From the NCBI GenBank assembly GCA_028278525.1, contig JANQEE010000029.1, positions 1 to 64,000 of the forward strand: a stretch of 64,000 nucleotides of DNA, in the 5' to 3' direction. A program made the translations under genes and the position numbers. Below the pieces are notes generated by a model, which had not been told where the DNA came from, searched no databases, and worked only from the letters and a program-made list of their open reading frames with translations. This document shows, piece after piece, positions 43,504 to 52,197 of this stretch. How positions within the stretch are numbered: position 1 is the stretch's first letter; the number at the start of each line of letters is the position of its first letter. The stretch comes from Minwuiaceae bacterium. Its GTDB lineage: Bacteria > Pseudomonadota > Alphaproteobacteria > Minwuiales > Minwuiaceae.

Positions 43504-43512
43504 GACAGATGC

Positions 43513-44094
43513 TCATCCAAGCAGGCGCGAAAGCCGGGGTGTGCCTGCGCGCTCAACCGCCTTATCGCGGGATGAAATGACTTGGCGGAGATGCGCCCTG
43601 GCCCGGCTCAATCGTGACCGGACCGTGCCTACCGGCACCTGCAGGGCCTCCGCCGCTTCGGCATACGTGAAGCCTTCGACCAATACGAAAATCACCACCG
43701 CGCGTTGTTCGAACGGCAAACCGCGCATGCCCTCGTCGACCAATCGGCCGAGTGCCGCGCCGATGCAGAGCTGTTCCGGCGTGTTCACCGCGCGACAATC
43801 GTCCGGCCCGGCGGCGAAATCGGCTTCGTCGGTAGAGACGAGCCGAACCCGGGACTGCCAGCGCAGCCGGTCGATACAGACGTTCCTGAGAATACGGAAC
43901 AACCACGGTTTGATTGCGTCATCGGATTTCAGCTTTCGTAGGCCGTTACAGGCACGGGCGCAGCACTCCTGAACCGCATCTTCGGCATCCGACGCATTGC
44001 CCAGCAGCCGCAACGCCGCCCGATAAAGACCATCGAGTTGCTCGGCTACGACACGTTCGAATTCCCGGCCCCGTTCGTCATTGAAATCGTTCAT
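43513..44094 (-). CDS. ECF sigma factor heading the redox operon
   Basis: A 193-residue sigma-70 family ECF protein. Region 2 is visible as LYRAALRLLGNASDAEDAVQECCARA with the helix KPWLFRILRNVCIDRLRW, and region 4 as LPFEQRAVVIFVLVEGFTYAEAAEALQVPVGTVRSRLSRARAHL. It is followed by its anti-sigma gene and the Aio/Idr-like operon, all on the same strand, so it probably directs transcription of this cluster, including itself. The 281-base intergenic region upstream (44095-44375) should contain the promoter; I did not find a convincing ECF -35/-10 pair. Confidence 0.88.
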   Translation of the reverse strand: MNDFNDERGREFERVVAEQLDGLYRAALRLLGNASDAEDAVQECCARACNGLRKLKSDDAIKPWLFRILRNVCIDRLRWQSRVRLVSTDEADFAAGPDDCRAVNTPEQLCIGAALGRLVDEGMRGLPFEQRAVVIFVLVEGFTYAEAAEALQVPVGTVRSRLSRARAHLRQVISSRDKAVERAGTPRLSRLLG

Positions 44095-44375
44095 GCCAAC
44101 AGAACTTCAGTTCCGATTCTGCGCCGCGGATCCCGCTGGTGAATGGGAAGCCATCGCCCAAAAGCGCCGCATTCGCCTGCCCTTACCCAAACAAGACGAT
44201 GAGGGCGCGGGATCGTTCCAGAAAATCACGATTATTTGAGTGCGGCCGGTAACCCGTAATCAATTTTTACGGGTGAAGCATGCGGGAAGCACGCGCTCGA
44301 CACCCGAGCATTGCTGCCGTAGCGTGACTTAGTCGGGTCCGGGGGAATTGATTCACCATCCGCAAGACATAAGAG

Positions 44376-44828
44376 ATGCCGCACAACCCTACGTTCCAGA
44401 TTGCCGAAACCAAGCTCAAGAAACTCTACGCGTACTGGCAGAGCAAGTGCGGCGGTCGGTCTATGCCGCGGCGCCAAGATATCGACCCGCTGGATATCCC
44501 CGGCCTGTTGCCCAACCTGCTGCTGATGGACACGGCCGAAGAGCTGGGCAAGTTCAAGTTCCGGCTGTTCGGCACCGAACTCTGCAAACAATTCGGCGAG
44601 GACCGCACCGGGTTTACGGTCGAAGATTTCAGCGCACGCATCGACAACCGGGAACAGGTTTTTGCCGGCTATTGGACGGTCTATACGGAATGCAGGCCGG
44701 ACTACTTCCCGAACCGGACGATTTCAGTGGAGAAGGATTTCATCCGCTATTCCCGGCTCCTATTGCCGCTCTCGCCGGATGGCGCGACCGTCAACATGAT
44801 CCTCGGCGGCGTCGAATATCACCGCTGA
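44376..44828 (+). CDS. PAS_5-family domain protein
   Basis: A 150-residue protein of the PAS_5 (PF07310-type) family, common in Rhodospirillales. The pattern LLPNLLLMDTAEELGKFKFRLFGTELCKQFGEDRTGFTVEDF matches the conserved core with F-R-x-x-G-x-x. The protein probably binds a small ligand; no output domain is present. It overlaps the convergent LysR gene by ten bases at its 3' end. Confidence 0.82.
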   Translation: MPHNPTFQIAETKLKKLYAYWQSKCGGRSMPRRQDIDPLDIPGLLPNLLLMDTAEELGKFKFRLFGTELCKQFGEDRTGFTVEDFSARIDNREQVFAGYWTVYTECRPDYFPNRTISVEKDFIRYSRLLLPLSPDGATVNMILGGVEYHR

Positions 44829-45787
44829 CGGCTATCCGAGACACCGCCGTCTTCCGGCTGCAGCAATCCCGCCATCCGTTTGCGCGAACGGGCAAGCTCG
44901 CGGACGATCCAGGCTCTGAACCGCTCCACCTTCGGCCATGCCGCCCGGTCCGGCAGCGTGACGAGGAAGTACCCGGCACTCGCCGGCACGGCCGGCCCGA
45001 CGGGCACCAGCAAAGGCGCCGTAAGCATGTCTTCTTCCAGCAACATGGCGCGGCCGAGGGCAATGCCCTGGCCGCCCACCGCGGCCTGTATCATCAGGTC
45101 GGCCCGGTTGAACGACATCCGGTCGGCGAACCGCGTACCGTCCAGGCCCAACGCGCCGCACCAGGCGTTCCACGAAAAGTCGGTGCCGTCGGCCTCGCCG
45201 ATCGAGTCGGCAAGCAAAGGAAATTCGGTAAGCTGCAACGGAGTGCCGGGCGGCCGCCGGCCGCGGAACAAACTCGGGCTCGCGACCGGGACCAGCCAGT
45301 CGCCGCCGAGGCGGGTTGCGTGCAAGCCCGGGGCCGGCCGCCTGGTGTAGCGGACGGCGGCATCGACACGCCCGTTTCGCAAGTCCGAAAGATCGTCCTG
45401 CGCAAGCACCGACACGCGCAGGTCCGGATGCTCGGCGTGGAAGTCGCCGAGATGCGGCACCAACCACTTCACGGCCAGCGACGATAGAACCGAAATCGAC
45501 AGGTCGCCCTCGGCATGGGATCGGCGAAAGTCTTCGAGCACGCCGGCGATATCGCGCAAAGCGCCCCTGGCGACGCGGGCCAGCCGATCACCCTCCGGGG
45601 TCGGCTCAAGATGCCGGGTAGTCCGCCGAAACAGCGGTAAACCCAGATCGGTCTCGAGTTGCTTGATGCGATGACTGACCGCGCTCTGGGTCACACCGAG
45701 CGCCTCGGCGGCGGCGCTGAAACTGCCCAGCCGGGCGACCGCATCGAGCATCGGCAGGGCGGAAAGCATGGAGGACGACGGATTCAT
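44819..45787 (-). CDS. LysR-family regulator (GcvA-like group)
   Basis: A 322-residue LysR protein. The N-terminal HTH reads PMLDAVARLGSFSAAAEALGVTQSAVSHRIKQLETDLGLPLFRR, the GcvA-group pattern, and the C-terminal effector domain begins around residue 90 (EGDLSISVLSSLAVKWLVPHL). It is divergent from the PhzF gene at 45909, so it likely regulates that gene in response to a metabolite. The 3' end overlaps the PAS_5 gene tail to tail. Confidence 0.88.
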   Translation of the reverse strand: MNPSSSMLSALPMLDAVARLGSFSAAAEALGVTQSAVSHRIKQLETDLGLPLFRRTTRHLEPTPEGDRLARVARGALRDIAGVLEDFRRSHAEGDLSISVLSSLAVKWLVPHLGDFHAEHPDLRVSVLAQDDLSDLRNGRVDAAVRYTRRPAPGLHATRLGGDWLVPVASPSLFRGRRPPGTPLQLTEFPLLADSIGEADGTDFSWNAWCGALGLDGTRFADRMSFNRADLMIQAAVGGQGIALGRAMLLEEDMLTAPLLVPVGPAVPASAGYFLVTLPDRAAWPKVERFRAWIVRELARSRKRMAGLLQPEDGGVSDSRQR

Positions 45788-45908
45788 AGCCTATCTATAT
45801 ATGATTTTAACTCATGTATATATGCCATGATCTCGTTTGCCCACAACACAGAAGGCCCGATATATGGACTAGCGTACGATAAAACGACGGGACACGGGAG
45901 AGAGTCAC

Positions 45909-46835
45909 ATGACCAATCCTTTTGAAACCGAGCAACGGCAAATGGCCGGCACAGGGATCGCGATCGAAATCATCAACGCGTTCGTCGACGCCGGATCGGG
46001 CGGTAACCCGGCTGGGGTGGTCTTCGACGCCGACGATCTCGGCGACGCCGACATGCAACGGATCGCCGCCTCCGTCGGACTATCCGAAACCGCCTTCGTT
46101 TCGCGTTCCGAGATCGCCGACTTCAAGCTCGACTTCTTTACGCCGACGCGCCGCATCGCGCATTGCGGCCATGCGACCATCGCCACCTTCTCGCACTTGG
46201 CGCAGACCGGCCGGGTCGGCCAGGGCGAAACCTCGAAGGAGACCGTGGACGGGCCGCGTAAGATCATCATCGAAGGCGACTCAGCGTTCATGGAACAGAC
46301 CGCGCCGGCCTATACCGAGGAAGCCGATTGGCCTCAGGGAATCCGGATTGCCGACGTCCTCGACTCGCTCAATCTGGCACCGGGCGACCTGTTGCCGGGA
46401 ATGCAGCCCGTCATCGTCAATACCGGCAACAGTTTCATGATCGTGCCGCTTCGAAGCCGCGATACGCTGGCGACGCTGCAGCCCGACCGGGACGCCGTCG
46501 CACGGATCAGCGAGGCTTTCGACCTGGTCGGTTACTACCCGTTCTCGACCGAGGCCGGGAACCGGGAGCGGCATGCGACGGCGCGTATGTTCGCACCCGC
46601 CTACGGCATCCCCGAGGAGGCGGCGACCGGCATGGCCGCCGGGCCCCTCGCTTGTTTCCTGCACGATCGGCTGGGGATCGGTGGCGACACCGTCCTGATC
46701 GAACAGGGCCATTTCATGAGCGATCCCTCGCCCAGCCTGCTGACGGCACGGCTCGACATCGGCGATGACGGGCGGATCGGCGGCCTGATGGTCGGCGGCC
46801 GGGCGCATGTCGCGGGACGCAAACAGGTCAGCTAG
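45909..46835 (+). CDS. PhzF-family isomerase
   Basis: A 308-residue protein with the PhzF N- and C-terminal domains. The early segment INAFVDAGSGGNPAGVVFDADDL carries the G-N-P-A-x-V signature, SVGLSETAFV the catalytic-region glutamate, and RRIAHCGHATIATFSHL the C-G-H-A-T motif; the later EEAATGMAAGPLACFL repeats the G-pattern. Phenazine-pathway isomerases shift double bonds; most members act in unrelated small-molecule isomerisation. The divergent LysR gene probably controls it. GGGAGAGAG precedes the ATG. Confidence 0.88.
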   Translation: MTNPFETEQRQMAGTGIAIEIINAFVDAGSGGNPAGVVFDADDLGDADMQRIAASVGLSETAFVSRSEIADFKLDFFTPTRRIAHCGHATIATFSHLAQTGRVGQGETSKETVDGPRKIIIEGDSAFMEQTAPAYTEEADWPQGIRIADVLDSLNLAPGDLLPGMQPVIVNTGNSFMIVPLRSRDTLATLQPDRDAVARISEAFDLVGYYPFSTEAGNRERHATARMFAPAYGIPEEAATGMAAGPLACFLHDRLGIGGDTVLIEQGHFMSDPSPSLLTARLDIGDDGRIGGLMVGGRAHVAGRKQVS

Positions 46836-46930
46836 CGCCGCCGGGCGCGGTTGAACGCATCCAGACACCGAGCAAGATAATCGACGAACACCAGGACCTT
46901 CGACGCGCCCCACCGATTGACCGGATAGAC
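46832..46930 (-). pseudogene. C-terminal remnant of a LysR regulator
   Basis: On the minus strand 46832-46930 reads VYPVNRWGASKVLVFVDYLA, then RCLDAFNRARRR and a stop. This matches the usual end of LysR proteins (N-R-x-x-S-x-K-x-R/L-x-F-V-D-x-L). There is no matching upstream part: the reading frame is cut off where the GntR gene ends. The stop codon overlaps the end of the PhzF gene. It is the relic of a LysR gene largely replaced or deleted. Confidence 0.5.
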
Positions 46931-46932
46931 GC

Positions 46933-47628
46933 CTACACCTGGTGCGCCAGCAGCCGCTCGCCGTCCGATAAATCGGCCTCGATCGCCCTGCGAACCGCAT
47001 CGGGATCGCCGTCTCTGAGGCCCTCAAGCGCCTCGGCGTGGTGGGCTACGCCGCGCCGGTTCCGACCGAACTCGGGATATAGAAGGTTGAGGTAGGGGCC
47101 GATGCGGAGCCAAAGCGTCTCGATGATCTGGAGCCCGAGCGGCAGCTCAGCCGCGGCGTAGAGCCCGAAATGAAACGCCTGGTTCTTGAGTAGGACCTGC
47201 CCATAGTCCTTACGGTCCATGGCGGCGACCAGCTCGACTTGCGTTTGTTCCAACATTGCCAGCCCGGCCGAACCGAGCTTAGGCACCGCCTCCTGCGCCG
47301 CAAAGCCCTCCAGCATGCGGCGGAGCTGATAGATCTCGGCCAGTTCCTGCCGTGTCAGGCTTGGCACGAAGACCGACTTGTTCGGCGTAGACACGAGCAC
47401 CCGCTCGGCGACCAGCCGACCGAGAGCCTCTCGAGCCGGCGTCAGGCTCACGCCCAGTGCGTCGGCGACGTCGCGTATCGGCATGCGCTGTCCGGGAACG
47501 AAGGCACCTGAGAGTAGAGCGCCCCGGATGCTGGCGTAGACACGGTCCGTAAGGGTCTTGTGCATCTCCAACGGCACCAGACCGGCTGAAAGCGCCTCAT
47601 AGGTGCGTTGATCCGACGAGTCGAGCAT
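46933..47628 (-). CDS. GntR-family (FadR-type) regulator
   Basis: A 231-residue GntR protein. The N-terminal winged HTH (RVYASIRGALLSGAFVPGQRMPIRDVADALGVSLTPAREALGRLVAERVL) is followed by an FCD-type all-helical effector domain (from about residue 95, LAEIYQLRRMLEGFAAQEA). It diverges from the peptide-binding protein gene at 47913, and an AT-rich palindrome (47845-47858) lies between them, so it probably controls that gene and the M81 peptidase behind it. Confidence 0.88.
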   Translation of the reverse strand: MLDSSDQRTYEALSAGLVPLEMHKTLTDRVYASIRGALLSGAFVPGQRMPIRDVADALGVSLTPAREALGRLVAERVLVSTPNKSVFVPSLTRQELAEIYQLRRMLEGFAAQEAVPKLGSAGLAMLEQTQVELVAAMDRKDYGQVLLKNQAFHFGLYAAAELPLGLQIIETLWLRIGPYLNLLYPEFGRNRRGVAHHAEALEGLRDGDPDAVRRAIEADLSDGERLLAHQV

Positions 47629-47844
47629 CTGGCCTCACGTTGGCGTCTGCCGGCGCGACGTTTCGCGGCGGCTTCACCTGATTTTATATTTCATAATCTA
47701 CAAAAGAAAGATGGCGGCTTTCCACGGCGCCGATTCAGCCGGCGATACGACGGGCTTAACCGCCTAATTCTCTGAGGACTCTGAATATCGAAATGCGGGC
47801 GGCGTTGACGCTCGGCCAAGGCTTCGGTACGCTCATTTGTGATA

Positions 47845-47858
47845 TAAAATATATTTTA
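47845..47858. promoter_or_regulatory. Candidate GntR operator palindrome
   Basis: TAAAATATATTTTA is a perfect 14-bp palindrome located 55 bases upstream of the peptide-binding protein start. A related AT-rich stretch (TTTTATATTTCATAAT at about 47683-47698) lies near the GntR start. AT-rich dyads fit FadR-type GntR operators, and the location between the divergent genes supports it. Confidence 0.5.
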
Positions 47859-47912
47859 CGCAGCTTACAAAAAATGGGCGCTATCCCACAACCGGGATAT
47901 GGGAGGCAAAAA

Positions 47913-49508
47913 ATGACAAGATTCTTGATAACGCGACGTGCCGGACGCGCGGTTGCGGCGCTGTTGGCGGCGGCGTTTATCGGCGGATCTCCGGTTGCGG
48001 CCGAGACGGTCCTACGCGTGGTCCCGATCGCCGACCTGAAAAACACCGATCCGCACTGGACCACTGCCGGCATCACCCAGAACCACGGCTACATGGTCTA
48101 CGACACGCCGTTCGCGACGGACACGAACCTTGAGCCCCAACCGCAGATGGTGGACTCTCACACAGTCTCGAACGACGGCATGACCTATCGTTTCTCGCTC
48201 CGGCCGGGGATGGTGTTCCATGACGGTTCGCCGGTCGAGGCGCGCGACGTCGTCGCCTCGATCAAACGCTGGGCCGCCCGCAATGCCGGCGGCAAGGCGC
48301 TCATGGAACGGGTCGCCCGGTTCGAGGCCACGGAGGATCTGACCTTCGAACTACATCTGGCGCGCAAGTTCGGACAGGTGATACGAGTGCTCGCCAATCC
48401 AACACTGCCGCCTTTCGTGATGCGCGAGGAAGAGGCCGCGACCGATCCCTTCACCCAGGTCACCGACGTGATCGGCTCCGGCCCATTCGTATTCGACAAG
48501 GACGCCTGGCGGCCAGGCGACAAGGTGGTATACCGCAAGTTTGCGGCATACAAGCCCCGCCCGGAGGCTGCGGACGGCTTCGCCGGCGGCAAGGTCGTCA
48601 ACGTCGACGTGGTCGAATGGATCTACATCGCCGATCTGAATACCGCCGCACAGGCACTGATCGCCGGCGAGGTCGACATCCTGGCGGCACCGTCCTACGA
48701 CATCCTGCCATTGCTGGAGCGCGACCCGAACGTCGGGGTGGACGTGCTGGACCGTATCGGCTGGATGGGACATCTGCGGCCGAACCATCTGTTCCCGCCA
48801 TTCGACAATCCGAAAGCGCGACAGGCCCTGCAACTTCTGATCGACCAGAACCAGTATCTCGCCGCCATGGTCGGGAACCCGGATTTCCAGCGGGAGTGCC
48901 ATTCGATCTACATGTGCGGCACGCTGCTGGAGACCGACGCCCATGCCGAGCCTTGGCGCCGACCCGACATCGAGAAGGCAAAGCAGCTTTTCGCGGAAGC
49001 CGGGTACTCGGGGGAGGAGGTCGTGATCATGCAGCCGACCGACTTTCCCGTCAGCAGCGCCATCGCGCTATTGACGGCGCAGGCGCTTCGCGATGTCGGT
49101 GTCAAGGTTCGGATCGACGCGATGGACTGGTCGACACTGACGTCGCGCCGCACCAGCAAAGAGCCGCCGGGACGAGGGTCGCCGGGCTGGAACCTTTTCG
49201 GCACCGCCTGGACCCACGTTCAATTCGGATCGCCGCTAACCAACATCCCCCTGGTTTCCACCTGTGACCGGAAGAACTGGTTCGGATGGCCGTGCGACGA
49301 AAAGACGGAAGCCCTACGCACCCGGTTCATCGAGGCGCTGGCGCCCGACGAGCAGCAACGGCTGGCGCAGCAGATACAAGAGCGCTATTTCGAGACCTTC
49401 CCCTATTACAATACCGGCCAGTATCTGCAGCCGATCGCTTGGCGGACAAACATCATGAACGTGCCGCGGGCGCTGACCCTCCAAGTCTGGGGTTTGGAGA
49501 AGCGATAG
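47913..49508 (+). CDS. ABC peptide/nickel-type substrate-binding protein (SBP_5)
   Basis: A 531-residue periplasmic protein. The signal peptide is MTRFLITRRAGRAVAALLAA with cleavage near residue 30 (AAA). The mature protein has the family-5 hallmarks: RVVPIADLKNTDPHWTTAGITQNHG, RFSLRPGMVFHDGSPVEARDVVASI, and IGSGPFVFDKDAWRPGD. It likely binds oligopeptides or similar compounds. No permease or ATPase genes are adjacent. An M81-family peptidase gene follows after 40 bases, which points to uptake and breakdown of a peptide-like compound. GGGAGG precedes the ATG at 47913; upstream in-frame codons lack homology. Confidence 0.88.
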   Translation: MTRFLITRRAGRAVAALLAAAFIGGSPVAAETVLRVVPIADLKNTDPHWTTAGITQNHGYMVYDTPFATDTNLEPQPQMVDSHTVSNDGMTYRFSLRPGMVFHDGSPVEARDVVASIKRWAARNAGGKALMERVARFEATEDLTFELHLARKFGQVIRVLANPTLPPFVMREEEAATDPFTQVTDVIGSGPFVFDKDAWRPGDKVVYRKFAAYKPRPEAADGFAGGKVVNVDVVEWIYIADLNTAAQALIAGEVDILAAPSYDILPLLERDPNVGVDVLDRIGWMGHLRPNHLFPPFDNPKARQALQLLIDQNQYLAAMVGNPDFQRECHSIYMCGTLLETDAHAEPWRRPDIEKAKQLFAEAGYSGEEVVIMQPTDFPVSSAIALLTAQALRDVGVKVRIDAMDWSTLTSRRTSKEPPGRGSPGWNLFGTAWTHVQFGSPLTNIPLVSTCDRKNWFGWPCDEKTEALRTRFIEALAPDEQQRLAQQIQERYFETFPYYNTGQYLQPIAWRTNIMNVPRALTLQVWGLEKR

Positions 49509-49548
49509 GCCGCGGCGTCGGGACGGAACGAGGCACGAGGTTACGCCG

Positions 49549-51045
49549 ATGCTCAAGGCGCTTGCGGCGCAGCTATTCCATGAAGGCAACAGCTTCAATC
49601 GGATCGAGACCGTCCTTGAGGATTTCGACGTGGTCGAGGGAGCCGACGTCGTCTCCGCCTGTTCGGGAACCGGTTCGGTTCTCGGCGGTGCGCTCGACGA
49701 ACTGGCGCGGCTGAACGTGACGGTGGTGCCGGCAGTCGCGGCGACCGCGCGGCCCGGCGGGCCAGTGGCTCAGGCCGTGTTCGAGCGCTTCGCCGCCAGA
49801 ATCGTCGAGCAAGCCGCATCCGTCCAACCCGACCTGGTGGTGATGGACCTGCACGGCGCCATGACCACGACGGACATGGACGATCCCGAAGGCGAACTGC
49901 TGGAACGGCTGCGACGGGCGGTCGGCGAGGATACCGTGATCGGGATCGGGCTCGACCTGCATGCGCACGTGACCGACAGGATGCTCGTCAATGCCGACAT
50001 CGTCACCGCCTGCAAACACAACCCGCATTCGGACTATGCCGAGGCCGGGGCCACGGCGGCGCGGCTCGCAGTCGGCAAGGCGACCGGCACGATCCGGCCA
50101 GTCACCGCGGTCACGCGGGTGCCGATGCTGACGGCCGGGAACAACGAGACGACCGACGGGCCGCTGAAGGACATGCACGCCATGGCGAAAGCATGGATGC
50201 GCGCGCATCCCGCCGTCCTCGACATATCGATCTGCAACGTTATGCCGCTGATCGACGTGCCGGACATGGCACAGGTGGTGATTGCCATCGCGGACGCGGA
50301 CGATACGGCCGCGGCGCGGATCTGCGTTCAGCTTGCCGAGGAACTCTGGCGCCGACGCGGCGAGTTCAAGGACGAACTGCCGGATGCCGCCACGGCGATC
50401 GATCAGATCTTTGCTCGCGGCGCCGAACGGCCGTTCGTGATCGGCGATTACGGCGACCGGGTGCTGGCCGGCGCGCCCGGCGACGGCACGGACATTCTAG
50501 CGGCAGCGCTCGCGCGTGGGCCGGGCCTGAAGGCCGCCATACCGTTGACCGACCCAGCGGCGGTGGATGCCGCCAAGGCCGCGGGCGTCGGCCGGCGGGT
50601 TGACGTGAAGGTCGGCGGCGCCTTTTCCACGGGCGTGCCACAGATCGAGGTCAGCGGCACGGTGCTGCGGTTGAGCGACGGCGTCTACACAATGAAAGGA
50701 CCGCTGCTTGCCGGACAGGTGACATCGCTTGGCGAGACCGCAGTGGTTGACGTCGACGGCGTCAAGTTGATTCTCACCTCGCGCGCCGGGCTGAGCCAGG
50801 ATGTGAATTGCTTCGAGAGCCTCGGCATCCGGATCGCGAAGCAGGACTTCGTGGTCGCCAAATCGGGCAACCATTTCCAGATGTCGTTCGAGGGCATTGC
50901 GACCCCAATCAAAGTCGCCACCCACGGTATCGGCACCTATCGCCCCGGACAGTTCGAGGTCCACCGTCGACCAGTCTATCCCGAGATCGACGCGGACATT
51001 GGCGAGATCACCGCCACGCTCGTACCTGGGCGTCCGGCACCATAA
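49549..51045 (+). CDS. M81-family metallopeptidase (MlrC-like)
   Basis: A 498-residue enzyme of family M81, named for microcystinase C (MlrC). The N-terminus reads LAAQLFHEGNSFNRIETVL with the family's H-E-x-N-S-F, then LVVMDLHGAMTTTDMDD, IGIGLDLHAHVTDRML and HNPHSDYAEAG: conserved histidines and aspartates fit a zinc site. Members are also found away from microcystin genes, so the natural substrate here is unknown. It sits 40 bases behind an ABC binding protein in a GntR-controlled group, which suggests processing of an imported peptide or amide. Confidence 0.88.
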   Translation: MLKALAAQLFHEGNSFNRIETVLEDFDVVEGADVVSACSGTGSVLGGALDELARLNVTVVPAVAATARPGGPVAQAVFERFAARIVEQAASVQPDLVVMDLHGAMTTTDMDDPEGELLERLRRAVGEDTVIGIGLDLHAHVTDRMLVNADIVTACKHNPHSDYAEAGATAARLAVGKATGTIRPVTAVTRVPMLTAGNNETTDGPLKDMHAMAKAWMRAHPAVLDISICNVMPLIDVPDMAQVVIAIADADDTAAARICVQLAEELWRRRGEFKDELPDAATAIDQIFARGAERPFVIGDYGDRVLAGAPGDGTDILAAALARGPGLKAAIPLTDPAAVDAAKAAGVGRRVDVKVGGAFSTGVPQIEVSGTVLRLSDGVYTMKGPLLAGQVTSLGETAVVDVDGVKLILTSRAGLSQDVNCFESLGIRIAKQDFVVAKSGNHFQMSFEGIATPIKVATHGIGTYRPGQFEVHRRPVYPEIDADIGEITATLVPGRPAP

Positions 51046-51053
51046 CGAGCGCC

Positions 51054-51644
51054 TTATTGACCGCTCAGCAGCTTTTTCGTCGCCCGGTACTCACGGCAGG
51101 TGGCGAGGCCCGGCTGCACGACGAGGGTAGCCTCGTCGCAGGGGACGAATGCATCACGCAACACGACACGCTCCGCATGCAGGCCGGGATAGGGGCCGTC
51201 GCCAAGGCGCAACAGGGCGTCGAGCGAGCCGTCGAGCAGCAGCGCAACATCGTCCTCCACGGACACCGTCACGAAGTCGTTGCGGCGCGCGCCGTCGGTC
51301 AGGCGCGCCATCGCCGCGGCGGGGTCCGCCGCGACCCGCGGCGATATGCCGAGGCGCAGACGGCGCCCCGTCAGGTTTTCGGCGACGGCTTCCGTCGCCT
51401 CGGAAATCCGCAGGAAAGCATCGGTGATCATCGGCAGATAGGCCTCGCCGGTCGGCGTGAGCACCAGCGAACGGTGCAGACGGCGGAACAGGGTCACGCC
51501 GATCGCGGCTTCCAGGGACTTGACCTGCTGGCTGACCGCGCCCGGCGTGACCGACAGTTCGTCGGCCGCCTTCTTGAAACTGAGATGGCGGGCGGCTGCC
51601 TCGAATGCCTTCAGACCGTTCAGGGGCGGCAGGCGGTAACTCAT
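51054..51644 (-). CDS. Short LysR-family protein with reduced effector domain
   Basis: A protein of about 196 residues against the usual 290-310. The HTH (LPPLNGLKAFEAAARHLSFKKAADELSVTPGAVSQQVKSLE) is intact and GcvA-like. Only half the effector domain remains (LGISPRVAADPAAAMARL to PYPGLHAERVVLRDAFVPC), and the final stretch (ATLVVQPGLATCREYRATKKLL) resembles a C-terminal end, so an internal segment of roughly 100 residues is missing. It could be an inactive relic or a constitutive regulator. It diverges from the RidA gene at 51792. Confidence 0.75.
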   Translation of the reverse strand: MSYRLPPLNGLKAFEAAARHLSFKKAADELSVTPGAVSQQVKSLEAAIGVTLFRRLHRSLVLTPTGEAYLPMITDAFLRISEATEAVAENLTGRRLRLGISPRVAADPAAAMARLTDGARRNDFVTVSVEDDVALLLDGSLDALLRLGDGPYPGLHAERVVLRDAFVPCDEATLVVQPGLATCREYRATKKLLSGQ

Positions 51645-51791
51645 CGGCAATGTCCAAACGGGGTAAATCGAGCGCCATCCTGCTGCAATAGATTTTCTAT
51701 TTCAACTGCGCAAAATCAATCGTTTGAGCAGAGGCGCGCGGCCCGCGTACAGTCCGCGTATCAACCCACATACCTGACATTGGAGTGTGCA

Positions 51792-52175
51792 ATGGAAATG
51801 CGCCGCATCAACGCGCCCGAGGCGCCGCAGCCGATCGGATGCTATTCGCAGGCCGCGGAAATCGTGGGCCACAAGCGCCTGCTGTTCGTCAGCGGCCAGA
51901 TCCCGGCGGAAGCGGACGGGACCGTGCCGGAAGGCTTCGAAGCGCAGCACAGCCTGATCTGGAAGAACATCGAAGCCCAGTTGAAGGCCGCCGACATGAC
52001 GCTGGATAACGTGCTGAAGGTAAATGCGTTCCTGAGCGACCGGAAGTTCGCGATGGAGTTCCGGAAGCTCCGACAGGCCGTGCTGGCCGGCCGGGAGCCG
52101 GCTCTGACCTGTTTCATCACCGGCATCTTCGACGCCACCTGGCTGCTGGAAATCGAGGTCATCGCCGCCGCGTGA
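51792..52175 (+). CDS. RidA/YjgF-family deaminase-like protein
   Basis: A 127-residue trimeric RidA-type protein. The family pattern is visible as IGCYSQAAEIVGHKRLLFVSGQIPAEADG, then QHSLIWKNIEAQLKAADMTLDNVLKVNAFL and the C-terminal LEIEVIAAA. RidA hydrolyses reactive enamines and imines; subfamily members may lack the arginine needed for this. The usual C-terminal R-x-x-V-E pattern is changed here (ATWLLEIEVIAA). GGAG precedes the ATG. A short LysR gene is divergent. Confidence 0.88.
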   Translation: MEMRRINAPEAPQPIGCYSQAAEIVGHKRLLFVSGQIPAEADGTVPEGFEAQHSLIWKNIEAQLKAADMTLDNVLKVNAFLSDRKFAMEFRKLRQAVLAGREPALTCFITGIFDATWLLEIEVIAAA

Positions 52176-52197
52176 CGACAATGCGAAGCGATCCGAC

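Noticed and set aside
36707-44094. Plain arsenite oxidase (aio) operon
   Set aside because: The aioBA-like pair is clear, but AioXSR regulators and arsenic resistance genes are not in the window, a pocket residue differs, and two extra redox proteins are present. I therefore did not assign aioA/aioB names.
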